From positions 10,131 through 23,379 of the forward strand of contig PLEA01000624.1 in NCBI GenBank assembly GCA_003136335.1: a stretch of DNA of 13,249 nt, written 5' to 3'. The position numbers and the translations under genes were made by a program. The notes below the pieces were generated by a model. The model was not told where the DNA came from and did not search any database. It saw only the letters and a program-made list of their open reading frames with translations. Origin of the DNA: Acidobacteriaceae bacterium. Lineage in GTDB: Bacteria > Acidobacteriota > Terriglobia > Terriglobales > SbA1. This document shows positions 6,499 through 13,121 of this stretch, in pieces (within the stretch, counting starts at the first letter, position 1; each line of letters begins with the position of its first letter).

Positions 6499-6816
6499 CT
6501 AATCCCCCGACTCTTTCATCTCCCTCTCCATCACTCTCCGCAGAGCGCCATTGATCCGCGTCTGATAGCGTCGTCCATCCCTGCGGAACCACGCCAGCAC
6601 ATCCGCGTCCAGTCGCAGCGTGACCGGCTTTTTGATCGGCTTGTAGAACTCCATCACCTCCTCCATCGAAACCGCAGAACGCCTGGAGAATTCTACCGAC
6701 GCCGCGAGGTTCACACCCTTCCGCGATTTGCTCCTGCGCCGGGCTCCGCCACTCGCAGATCGCGCACTGCGCCGGCTATTCTTTGCCGCTCTCGGAACTC
6801 GTTTCTTCTGCGCCAT
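6499..6816 (-). CDS. BrnA-like antitoxin (ribbon-helix-helix), orphan
   Basis: 105 residues from the ATG at 6816, preceded by GTGGGAT; an upstream start at 6861 would add 15 residues running through the likely promoter and operator. The C-terminal half matches the BrnA antitoxin family: KPIKKPVTLRLDADVLAWFR, then RDGRRYQTRINGALRRVM (about residues 59-97), forming the RHH DNA-binding domain. The first 50 residues are unusually basic, with Arg/Lys clusters such as ARRRSKSRK, and probably disordered. BrnA normally follows a brnT toxin gene, but the 99 bp up to rnhB leave no room for one. Two deleted relatives lie downstream at 5649-5722 and 3958-4032. It may be a solitary transcription regulator or a relic of a TA pair. 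Confidence 0.8.
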   Translation of the reverse strand: MAQKKRVPRAAKNSRRSARSASGGARRRSKSRKGVNLAASVEFSRRSAVSMEEVMEFYKPIKKPVTLRLDADVLAWFRRDGRRYQTRINGALRRVMEREMKESGD

Positions 6817-6832
6817 ATATCCCACTATCCTT

Positions 6833-6861
6833 ATATCATTGTACGTACACAATTGTAACAA
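6833..6861 (-). promoter_or_regulatory. Putative promoter/operator of the BrnA-like gene
   Basis: The minus strand holds TTACAA, 17 bp, TATAAG upstream of the ATG at 6816. Inside the spacer is the perfect 10-bp palindrome TGTACGTACA (6840-6849), a plausible RHH-dimer binding site. The -35 match is weak (3 of 6), so the promoter call is tentative; the palindrome is directly visible. Confidence 0.45.
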
Positions 6862-6883
6862 CAGTGTTCCTGGAGGAACACTG
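6862..6883. terminator. Perfect inverted repeat downstream of rnhB, possible terminator
   Basis: CAGTGTTCCT (6862-6871) and AGGAACACTG (6874-6883) are exact complements, so RNA would form an 8-9 bp stem with a short loop. It lies 33 bp past the rnhB stop. On the minus strand it is followed by TTGTTACAATTG, only moderately T-rich, so it could be a weak terminator or a protein-binding dyad for the neighbouring antitoxin gene. Confidence 0.45.
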
Positions 6884-6915
6884 TGGAAAACTTCCGGGGA
6901 ATCCCGCCAACTCCC

Positions 6916-7689
6916 TCATCCTGCTGCGGTTTCTTCCAACCCAATGTCCTCATCCTCCATAAACCCGAACACCTCCTGCGGCACCGGATTCTGCCATACC
7001 GGCGCGAACGACTGGCGGTGTAGCGGCGTCGGCCCGAACTCGCGCAGCGCGGCCAGGTGTTGGGGCGTGCTGTATCCCTTGTGCGAGGCCAGGCCGTAGG
7101 CAGGAAACACCGCGTCCCATTCGCACATCATGCGATCGCGTTCCACCTTGGCGAGAATCGAGGCGGCTGCGATCGAGGCCGAGAGCGCGTCCCCATGAAT
7201 GATCGCAACCTGCGGCTGCTCGCAGTCCAGACGCAGCGCGTCAATCAGTAGATGGTCCGCGGCAGGCGCCAGGCGGAGCACCGCTTCGCGCATGGCCAGC
7301 CGCGACGCGTGATAGATGTTGATCTGATCGATGCGGCCAGCGTCCACGGCAGCCACGGCCCACGCCACAGCGCGCTCGCGGATGCGCTCCGCCAGCGCTT
7401 CGCGCCGTTCCGCCGGCAGCAGTTTGGAATCGCGCAGCCCGCGCACCCGGTAGGCGGGATCCAGAATCACGGCCGCCGCCACCACGCAGCCGAACAGTGA
7501 GCCGCGTCCAACTTCATCCACGCCAGCGACCCGCACCGCCCCGGATGCCCAAGCCTTTTTTTCATAGCGCAGCGTGCAGCGCAGCTTCTTCAGCAGTCGC
7601 AGCTTGGCCGCGGCGGGCGAGAGCGTTGGTGCGGACGGTGACTTCATCACAGAAGACTTCATGACGGAAGACAAGGAGTTGTCCACCAT
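6916..7689 (-). CDS. rnhB: Ribonuclease HII
   Basis: Hydrolyses RNA in RNA-DNA hybrids and nicks at misincorporated ribonucleotides. The catalytic motif VDEVGRGSLFG (Asp58, Glu59 in this numbering) is followed by LRDSKLLPAERREAL, LLIDALRLD (third Asp), HGDALSASIAAASILAKVERD (fourth Asp) and YGLASHKGYSTPQHL with the terminal SFAPV; all four acidic residues are present. The frame stays open to 7818, but 7745-7807 is repeat DNA, so that longer N-terminus is rejected. The start is uncertain: ATGs at 7689 (after GGACGAAG), 7662 and 7647 are all possible. The DEVGRG motif is preceded by a longer basic N-terminal part than in E. coli RnhB. Confidence 0.95.
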   Translation of the reverse strand: MVDNSLSSVMKSSVMKSPSAPTLSPAAAKLRLLKKLRCTLRYEKKAWASGAVRVAGVDEVGRGSLFGCVVAAAVILDPAYRVRGLRDSKLLPAERREALAERIRERAVAWAVAAVDAGRIDQINIYHASRLAMREAVLRLAPAADHLLIDALRLDCEQPQVAIIHGDALSASIAAASILAKVERDRMMCEWDAVFPAYGLASHKGYSTPQHLAALREFGPTPLHRQSFAPVWQNPVPQEVFGFMEDEDIGLEETAAG

Positions 7690-7744
7690 CTTCGTCCACA
7701 GTAGAAATTCCTGCAAGCGAAGTTTCATCCTCAGACAAAGAAGG

Positions 7745-7775
7745 ACAGATTCCTCGCTTCGCTCGGAATGACAAC
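7745..7775 (-). repeat. Dispersed intergenic repeat, copy 2 (inverted relative to 1151-1181)
   Basis: Read on the minus strand it is GTTGTCATTCCGAGCGAAGC, then GAGGAATCTGT, 26 of 31 identical to 1151-1181. Translated it yields CHSERSEESVL, a common false N-terminal extension, here of rnhB. Confidence 0.8.
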
Positions 7776-7780
7776 CCTGT

Positions 7781-7807
7781 TTTCTAATTCTGATTTCTGA
7801 TTTCTGA
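7781..7807. repeat. 7-bp tandem repeat TTTCTGA
   Basis: Four units in a row: TTTCTAA, TTCTGA (one base short), TTTCTGA, TTTCTGA. It lies between the dispersed repeat copy 2 and the promoter region of the PilZ gene. Confidence 0.65.
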
Positions 7808-7852
7808 CTTTCCGCCACCCACCGACTGCCCTACGCCCCTTGGATAACGCCA

Positions 7853-7913
7853 ACGTAACCATATACCTGGATTACGGGGGTACATTGCCCGTTCGGACAT
7901 GTACTGGTAACGT
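7853..7913. promoter_or_regulatory. Nested dyads upstream of the PilZ gene
   Basis: An inner dyad GTACAT (7880-7885) / ATGTAC (7899-7904) is perfect. It is enclosed by an outer, slightly imperfect one: ACGTAACC (7853-7860) / GGTAACGT (7906-7913), 7 of 8 paired. The whole lies 33 bp before the TTG start and could be an operator or an mRNA leader structure. No clear promoter was identified. Confidence 0.35.
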
Positions 7914-7934
7914 GGCCTCAGTCGAACTCGAACC

Positions 7935-7940
7935 GAGAGG
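7935..7940 (+). promoter_or_regulatory. Shine-Dalgarno GAGAGG deciding the TTG start of the PilZ gene
   Basis: GAGAGG is followed by AAATA and then TTG at 7946, a five-base spacing. No ATG or GTG has comparable support nearby, so the TTG is taken as the start. Confidence 0.7.
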
Positions 7941-7945
7941 AAATA

Positions 7946-8716
7946 TTGGAAAGCAAACCCAACGCGTCGCCGGAGGACGGCCTGCTCACGGGAAAACGGG
8001 TGCACCTGGCACTTCCTGTGCGCTGGAGTCTGATGGGGCAGGAGGGACGCGGCGCGGCGGAGGTGGCTTGCACCTACGACATCCACCCGCATGGCGCGCG
8101 GCTGCTCAGTTCGCGGGTGGCGACTGTTGGTGACCTGGTGATGGTGGAACGCGGGCGCAATAAAGCCGTCTGCCAGGTGGTCTGGGCAGGCGATGCGGCT
8201 TCCGCCTTGCGCGGACAATTCACGGTGCAGTGCGTCGAGGGCAGGATGCCCTGGGACGAAGAGTTGCGGCAGATGGAAGAGCAGTATCAGCCCATTGATC
8301 TCAACAGCACGGAGCGCCGCGCGTTGCCTCGGGGTCTCGACCGCGCGGAGGCCAACCGGCGCCGGCGTCCGCGGTTCTATGTTGAGGGCCAGGCGCAGGT
8401 GATCGACGGGGTACAGAAGGTCGAAGGCGAGGTGCAGCAGATTTCGGAATTTGGGGCGCGCATCGCGTCCACGGAAATTCTGCGCCCCGGAACTGACTTC
8501 CGCCTGATGTTGAACATGTTCGACGTCAGCGTTGCGGTCAAGGCGCAGGTGAAATATCTGGTCAACAATCTTGCCATGGGCGTGGAGTTTCAGGAAATCC
8601 GCCGCGGCGACCGCCCGCTGCTCAGCTATGTGTTGAGCAGACTGCGAACGAGAAAAGTCAAAGAATTCGTCGACGCCGAAGTGATCAGGGAACCGCTGGC
8701 CTCCGCCGCGGGCTAA
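7946..8716 (+). CDS. Tandem PilZ-domain protein
   Basis: 256 residues, soluble, no signal peptide or membrane segment. Two PilZ-like beta-barrels are visible. The N-terminal one (about 14-105) has GKRVHLALPVRW, TYDIHPHGARLLS and VGDLVMVERG. The C-terminal one (about 136-236) starts with RRRRPRF (138-144, satisfying RxxxR) and continues with ISEFGARI, RPGTDFRLMLN and MGVEFQEI. The c-di-GMP motif D/NxSxxG appears as QISEFG (165-170), with Gln for Asp/Asn, and the first domain lacks both Arg and Ser motifs. The protein may bind c-di-GMP weakly or act as a protein-interaction module. It is 91 bp upstream of a sensor kinase on the same strand, suggesting linked signalling. Confidence 0.83.
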   Translation: MESKPNASPEDGLLTGKRVHLALPVRWSLMGQEGRGAAEVACTYDIHPHGARLLSSRVATVGDLVMVERGRNKAVCQVVWAGDAASALRGQFTVQCVEGRMPWDEELRQMEEQYQPIDLNSTERRALPRGLDRAEANRRRRPRFYVEGQAQVIDGVQKVEGEVQQISEFGARIASTEILRPGTDFRLMLNMFDVSVAVKAQVKYLVNNLAMGVEFQEIRRGDRPLLSYVLSRLRTRKVKEFVDAEVIREPLASAAG

Positions 8717-8807
8717 TCCGCGGAGCATGTAAGATTCCAAGCATCCAAGAATCAGATCGGCAACTCGTCGTAGGCCTTGCGACATTTCCACCGCGGCTTC
8801 ATTTAGA

Positions 8808-10163
8808 ATGGGTCTCGGGTCCAGAATGTCCTCCATTGGAAAGGTGAATGCGGCTCTGGCCGCCGCGGTACTCTTCCTTCTCCTCAGCAGTTGCTCCTCA
8901 TACTTCGCATTCACCCGCATGGACGCCAGCCAAGGCTGGGTCCGCCATACGCGCGACGTACAAAGCGCGCTCTCTCAATTTTCCATGGCTACCGCCCGGG
9001 CCGGGCGGCTGCGCTCCGAATACGTGGATTCCGGCGACGATTCCTTGTTGCAGCAGCAAGCCGAGGTGGTGGGTCAGATCCGGAATGCGGTGGCCGTGAT
9101 TCAGCGGTTGACGGCTGACAATGCGCAACAGCAGGCCAATTGCACGACTCTTGCGGAATTGAAAGAGCGGCGAATTGCTCTGCTGGATCAGGCCATCGAT
9201 CTCAAGAAAACAGGAAAATCGAGCCCCGTGGCCCAGGCGGCGATCAGCAAGCAGAGCCTGGCCACAGCGGATGAGATGGACCTGCTCTTGCAGCGCATGT
9301 ATGACACCGAGGAACAATTGCTGGCCGAGCGCCAGGCGCGGGCGAGCCATTCCGCTTCGCTGACCGCGACAATTTTAATCACCAGCCTTCTCCTGGCCCT
9401 GGTGTTGTTTCTCTTGCACCATCGACTGCTGATGGACCAGGTGGCGGCGCGCTCCCGAGCTGAACTGGCGCAACGTGTGCTCAGCGCCAAGGTGTTGACG
9501 CTGCAGGATGAAGAACGGCGGAAGTTTGCGCGCGAGTTGCACGATTCGGTGGGGCAGCACCTGGCAGCGACAAAGATGGCGGTCTCGACGCTGCAGGCGA
9601 AGTTGCCCGGCGACACCACGCTGCAGGACTGCATTAAATTGCTGGACGATTCCATCTCGGAAACGCGGACGATTTCGCATTTGCTGCACCCGCCACTCCT
9701 CGATGAAGCGGGGCTGAACTCGGCTTCCCGCTGGTTCGTTGAGGGATTCGGAAAGCGCAGCGGTATCGACGTCAACCTGGACATTCATGATGGAGCCAGC
9801 CGCTTACCCGAAGCAACCGAACTGGTATTATTTCGCGTGCTGCAGGAAAGCCTGACGAATGTGCACCGGCATTCCGGGGCGAAACGAGCCGACGTCAGTC
9901 TGCAGACGACAGGCAATCAGATGATTTTGCGAGTCAGAGACTACGGCCGCGGTATGCCGCCGGCAGTGGTTCAAAGCCTTCGGGAAGACGGTTCGGGCGG
10001 TGGCGTTGGCCTGGCCGGCATGACCGAGCGCATTCGTGAGATTGGAGGCAGGCTGGAAATCAATTCAAGCGCCATTGGTACCGAGATTGTGGCACGAGTG
10101 CCCGTTCACAAGAGACCCACGCAACAGGTTTCTCCGCCCAGGATGCAAGAGGTGAAAGGATGA
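8808..10163 (+). CDS. Membrane sensor histidine kinase, CHASE3 + HisKA_3 + HATPase (NarX/LiaS/DegS type)
   Basis: 451 residues. TM1 spans about 14-36. An extracytoplasmic CHASE3-like helical bundle (about 40-180) contains WVRHTRDVQSALSQF and LTADNAQQQ. TM2 is about 185-204. A dimerisation helix with DEERRKFARELHDSVGQHL places the phospho-acceptor His245. The ATPase domain shows the N-box ESLTNVHRHS (Asn351), G1 RDYGRGM (Asp378) and G2 GVGLAGMTERI. It autophosphorylates and normally signals to a NarL/LuxR-type regulator, but none is encoded next to it here. The start may be ATG 8808 or ATG 8826; neither has a strong Shine-Dalgarno. The stop overlaps the start of the following lipoprotein by four bases (ATGA), suggesting joint translation. 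Confidence 0.93.
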   Translation: MGLGSRMSSIGKVNAALAAAVLFLLLSSCSSYFAFTRMDASQGWVRHTRDVQSALSQFSMATARAGRLRSEYVDSGDDSLLQQQAEVVGQIRNAVAVIQRLTADNAQQQANCTTLAELKERRIALLDQAIDLKKTGKSSPVAQAAISKQSLATADEMDLLLQRMYDTEEQLLAERQARASHSASLTATILITSLLLALVLFLLHHRLLMDQVAARSRAELAQRVLSAKVLTLQDEERRKFARELHDSVGQHLAATKMAVSTLQAKLPGDTTLQDCIKLLDDSISETRTISHLLHPPLLDEAGLNSASRWFVEGFGKRSGIDVNLDIHDGASRLPEATELVLFRVLQESLTNVHRHSGAKRADVSLQTTGNQMILRVRDYGRGMPPAVVQSLREDGSGGGVGLAGMTERIREIGGRLEINSSAIGTEIVARVPVHKRPTQQVSPPRMQEVKG

Positions 10164-10600
10164 ATCGGAAGATCTGGCCGGCCGTGATTTGCGCAGTTCT
10201 TCTGATTGCAGCGAGCGCGTGCTCCAAGCATGGTTCCGCGCCGCAGGTGATCGTCGAGATCCCATCCGGCTTCAATGGAGACTTCTTGCTGGAGATGGGA
10301 GTCAAGGACGCGCCTCCGCTGGAGAAACGTGGAGACGCGTATGTAGTGCCCGTGCCCAGGAAGGGGAAGGTCGTCACGTCCACGCTGCTCACGAATTCCG
10401 AGCCCACATTCCGGAATTCCAGCGAAGGCGCGGTGTGGGGCTATTCGCACTCGGTGTTTAACACGGGCGATGGAATTCCGGTGGGCGCCAAGATCGAATT
10501 TTTCGTGGGAACCAGAAAAGAGTACGAGGCGGAACAGGGCCGAAAAAAGCATTCCGGAAGATTCTCAACTGCGCCGGACTTGACCACAGCAAGCGCCTGA
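10160..10600 (+). CDS. Small putative lipoprotein, function unknown
   Basis: 146 residues. The N-terminus MNRKIWPAVICAVLLIAASA followed by Cys21 is a lipoprotein signal peptide, so the mature protein is likely lipid-anchored. The rest is beta-rich: VIVEIPSGFNGDFLLEMG, then AYVVPVPRKGKVVTSTLL and WGYSHSVFNTGDGIPVGAKI. It has some likeness to small IPxGFxG-type domains of unknown function, but no named family is claimed. The ATG overlaps the TGA of the kinase (ATGA), with AGGTGAAAGG upstream as ribosome binding site. Coupling suggests an accessory role, for example in sensing by the periplasmic CHASE3 domain; this is inference only. Confidence 0.8.
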   Translation: MNRKIWPAVICAVLLIAASACSKHGSAPQVIVEIPSGFNGDFLLEMGVKDAPPLEKRGDAYVVPVPRKGKVVTSTLLTNSEPTFRNSSEGAVWGYSHSVFNTGDGIPVGAKIEFFVGTRKEYEAEQGRKKHSGRFSTAPDLTTASA

Positions 10601-10650
10601 CGGCATGAGGTTGAGATTTCCCTCAGCGGCTACCGTAATTTATTTGGCTG

Positions 10651-10691
10651 CCCCCCCTTAACGTCGCGCATTTTGCGACGTTAAGGGGGGG
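10651..10691. terminator. Perfect 17-bp hairpin between convergent genes
   Basis: CCCCCCCTTAACGTCGC (10651-10667) and GCGACGTTAAGGGGGGG (10675-10691) are exact complements around the loop GCATTTT. It lies between the convergent lipoprotein gene and rplS, so a bidirectional transcription stop is likely in position, although neither side has a proper T-tract. Its length and perfection also fit a mobile hairpin repeat. Confidence 0.65.
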
Positions 10692-10789
10692 ATTACGACT
10701 GGCGGCATGGCTGGAAAGCCGCGTCCTTTTAAAACAAACCCATAGCAGCCGATTCCGTCCCGCACTTAAGCTATCTACGTGGCTGGCGT

Positions 10790-11140
10790 CTACGCTTTCT
10801 CGACGTCGCGCAGGCGGGCGGCTTTGCCCCGGAGTCCGCGGAGGTAGAACAGTCGGGCGCGGCGAACCTTGGAGGAGCGCAACAGTTCAATCTTATCGAT
10901 CACCTTGGAGTGAACGGGGAAGATGCGCTCCACGCCCTGGCCAAAGCTGATCTTGCGCACGGTGAAGCTGGCTTGCGGACCGTTGTCGCGCTTGATGACC
11001 ACGCCTTCGAAGGCCTGCACGCGTTCCTTGTCGCCTTCCTTGATCTTCACGTGGACACGGATGGTGTCGCCGGGACGGAATCCGGGGATGTCGGTACGTT
11101 GAGATTTGGCCAGCAGTTTTTCGATGATTAGGTTTGACAT
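10790..11140 (-). CDS. rplS: 50S ribosomal protein L19
   Basis: 116 residues, the usual size. Hallmarks: [56 protein letters not shown] and [19 protein letters not shown] followed by [10 protein letters not shown]19 sits at the 30S-50S interface. ATG at 11140 is preceded by AAGGA nine bases upstream. It is last in the rpsP-khpA-rimM-trmD-rplS operon, 137 bp after trmD. Confidence 0.98.
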   Translation of the reverse strand: MSNLIIEKLLAKSQRTDIPGFRPGDTIRVHVKIKEGDKERVQAFEGVVIKRDNGPQASFTVRKISFGQGVERIFPVHSKVIDKIELLRSSKVRRARLFYLRGLRGKAARLRDVEKA

Positions 11141-11191
11141 GATGATTTATCCTTCGTGTTTCAATCTCTGAATCAGAATATCTTGGTGCAC

Positions 11192-11257
11192 GGTGTCAGG
11201 TCTTGGTTCTTGGTTCTCGGGCCTTGGCTGTTAAGTGAAAGACTAAGACCTCACACC
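11192..11257. repeat. Inverted repeat between trmD and rplS
   Basis: GGTGTCAGGTCTT (11192-11204) pairs with AAGACCTCACACC (11245-11257), 12 of 13. The 40-nt interior contains TCTTGGTTCTTGGTTCT. A 3' ACCTAACACC (11262-11271) can compete for the first arm. It could be a dispersed element or an attenuating structure ahead of rplS. Confidence 0.6.
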
Positions 11258-11277
11258 TACGACCTAACACCCCGCCG

Positions 11278-12084
11278 CTAACCGCGGCTCCCCCGAATGC
11301 TGGCCAAAATCTTGCTGTCTTCGTCGCTGAGTTCCACGCCCTCAAGCAAATCGGGACGGTTGCGCAGTGTTTTTTCCAGGGCCCGCAGCCGGCGCCAGCG
11401 GCGGATTTCCTGGTGATCCCCGTTTAGCAAAACCTCCGGTACAGCCATCCCACGAAAATCTGCGGGGCGAGTGTAATGCGGATAATCGAGCAATCCGCCG
11501 GAGCCGCAGGTCGAATCCGCCGCGCCCGCCTCGGTTGCCGCATGCGCGGTGAATGATTCCTGCCGCGTGGAGGCTTCATTGCCCACTGCGCCCGGCAGCA
11601 ACCGCATGACCGCTTCGATGATTACGGCTGCGGCCAGCTCGCCGCCGCTCAGCACGTAGTCGCCAATCGAAAGCTCGCGGTCGGCAAGAAAATCGGCCAC
11701 GCGCTCATCCACGCCTTCGTAGCGGCCGCAGAGCAGAACGATGCGATCGAGCGCCGCCAGATCCGCGGCGATCTGCTGCGTGAAGCGCTGGCCTTGCGCC
11801 GAAAGCAAGATGACAGACTGCTTGGCGCGTCCGGCCATGCGCTCCTCTCGACTCGCCAGTTGCAACGACTCCAAACATTCAAAGAGCGGTTCCGGCTTGA
11901 GCACCATGCCCTCGCCTCCGCCGAAAGGGCGGTCATCCACGGTGCGGTGCTTGTCGTGTGTAAACTGCCGCAAATCGTGGACTTCGATTTTCGCCAGGCC
12001 CATTTCGCAGGCCCGGCGGGTGATGCCGTGATCCAGTGGTCCGCTGAAGAAGCCGGGGAAGATGGTGAGAATATCGGCTTTCAT
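11278..12084 (-). CDS. trmD: tRNA (guanine-37-N1)-methyltransferase
   Basis: 268 residues. Methylates G37 of tRNAs with S-adenosylmethionine, preventing +1 frameshifts. It has the SPOUT trefoil-knot motifs: FTHDKHRTVDDRPFGGGEGM (41-60), LLCGRYEGVDERV (117-129), SIGDYVLSGGELA (139-151) and LLDYPHYTRPADFRG (198-212). Two points are unusual. The residue aligned with the general base Asp169 of E. coli TrmD (EDSF) is Glu176 (QESF), and an insert of about 16 Ala/Gly/Thr-rich residues (about 179-196) stands between SF and LLDYPHYTRP, in the interdomain linker that orders around tRNA. The ATG at 12084 gives the canonical N-terminus MKADILTIFPGFF. Confidence 0.97.
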   Translation of the reverse strand: MKADILTIFPGFFSGPLDHGITRRACEMGLAKIEVHDLRQFTHDKHRTVDDRPFGGGEGMVLKPEPLFECLESLQLASREERMAGRAKQSVILLSAQGQRFTQQIAADLAALDRIVLLCGRYEGVDERVADFLADRELSIGDYVLSGGELAAAVIIEAVMRLLPGAVGNEASTRQESFTAHAATEAGAADSTCGSGGLLDYPHYTRPADFRGMAVPEVLLNGDHQEIRRWRRLRALEKTLRNRPDLLEGVELSDEDSKILASIRGSRG

Positions 12085-12149
12085 CTCGGACCTAACACTT
12101 AAACCTTTAATCCCAGAGGGCGCTGAGGTTCACAGGGGAAACTCTTTCT

Positions 12150-12743
12150 CTAGTGCCTTTTTTTCTTTCCGACTTCCTGTTCCTGCTTCTCTTCTACCGT
12201 GACCGGGGCATTGATTTCCAACAAGCCCTCGGGAAGGTTCATGCGCACTTGTCGCTGCGCTATGTCTACCCCTTCCAGATACGCTTCCGCAAAAGGTACT
12301 TCAAACTTTTTCCCTGCGCCGTTTGCAACTATCAGTAGCGGTGCTTCACCGGCGCCGAACTGAACGTCTTCGATACGGCCGATCTCGCGGGCGCGATCAA
12401 GAACAACGCAGCCGATCAGGTCGCTGACGTAATTCCAGCCTGATTCAAGCTGCGCCCGCTCCGCGCTTGGGATCTGCAATTCCGATCCGACCAGAAGCTC
12501 GGCGTCTGAAATCGAATCTACGCCGCGAAACTTCAGAACCAACAGGCCCTTGTGCGGCCACAGATCTTCGACTTCCAGATCGCATCGCGCGTCCTGCGAC
12601 CTCCCCAGTGCGAATACCTTCATGCCTGCCGCGAAGCGTCCCGGGACGTCGCTGTGAATCTCGGCGGCGACTTCGCCCCGCCGCCCTTGCGTCTTCACGA
12701 CGCGGGCCAGGGTTATGAACTCGCCGTTGGTTTCAGCACTCAA
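12150..12743 (-). CDS. rimM: Ribosome maturation factor RimM
   Basis: 197 residues. Assists late 30S assembly around the 16S rRNA 3' head region and binds S19. The N-terminal barrel has FITLARVVKTQGRRGEVAAE and the C-terminal PRC-barrel has ESGWNYVSDLIGCVV, IGRIEDVQFGAGEAPLLIV and KFEVPFAEAYLEGVDI. The start is TTG at 12743, eight residues before the conserved FIT, with GAGGGC 11 bases upstream; no ATG is close. The C-terminus is a charged tail EEKQEQEVGKKKRH. The 65 bp to trmD hold a CAGAGGGCGCTGAGGTTCAC segment resembling common intergenic repeats. Confidence 0.96.
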   Translation of the reverse strand: MSAETNGEFITLARVVKTQGRRGEVAAEIHSDVPGRFAAGMKVFALGRSQDARCDLEVEDLWPHKGLLVLKFRGVDSISDAELLVGSELQIPSAERAQLESGWNYVSDLIGCVVLDRAREIGRIEDVQFGAGEAPLLIVANGAGKKFEVPFAEAYLEGVDIAQRQVRMNLPEGLLEINAPVTVEEKQEQEVGKKKRH

Positions 12744-12760
12744 CGCCGGCGGTCGCCCTC

Positions 12761-12815
12761 AGCGGCTAAAGCCGCTTGTATTGTGCTGCTCCGGAGGCGC
12801 GGCTGAAGCCGCGCC
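12761..12815. repeat. REP-like paired palindromes between khpA and rimM
   Basis: AGCGGCT-AA-AGCCGCT (12761-12776) and GGCGCGGCT-GA-AGCCGCGCC (12796-12815) are both perfect inverted repeats with the same CGGCTxAAGCCG core. They begin directly after the rimM ribosome binding site (12755-12760). Each can fold into a hairpin; the shared core suggests one REP-type family. Confidence 0.75.
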
Positions 12816-12835
12816 CTATCAAAGCCGCTCGGTTG

Positions 12836-13078
12836 CTACTCGATGATTTCCAGCGTGTAGCGTTTTTGGGCCCGGTGGCCGGCGGCGCTTAGCAGGGCGC
12901 GCAGAGCGCGAGCGGTGCGGCCCTGGCGTCCGATGACCTTGCCTACGTCGCTTTCGGCGACTTCCAGTTCGATCACATCGTCGTCGAACTTCTCGACGAA
13001 AACTTCGTCGGGAGTGTCGACCAGCGATTTTGCAATCAGCTCAACGAGAGCGCGCACATCTCCAGAGGGCTCAGTCAT
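12836..13078 (-). CDS. khpA: KH-domain RNA-binding protein KhpA
   Basis: 80 residues, a single type II KH domain typical of KhpA/YlqC. The RNA-binding loop is at VGKVIGRQGRTARALRALL (about 45-63; GRQG at 50-53). It opens with ALVELIAKSLVDTPDEVFV and ends RYTLEIIE. KhpA binds many RNAs, often with KhpB. Position between rpsP and rimM is the standard arrangement. ATG at 13078 with AGGA shortly upstream. Confidence 0.95.
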   Translation of the reverse strand: MTEPSGDVRALVELIAKSLVDTPDEVFVEKFDDDVIELEVAESDVGKVIGRQGRTARALRALLSAAGHRAQKRYTLEIIE

Positions 13079-13121
13079 AACATCCTAGTTCTCGCGGTGC
13101 AATTGAGGTCAACGGTCCCAC

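Noticed and set aside
7784..8920. Long minus-strand open frame (378 codons) opposite the PilZ gene
   Set aside because: It is antisense to a clear PilZ gene and to the start of the kinase gene, its composition follows from the GC-rich codon pattern of the opposite strand, and no domain or motif is recognisable.
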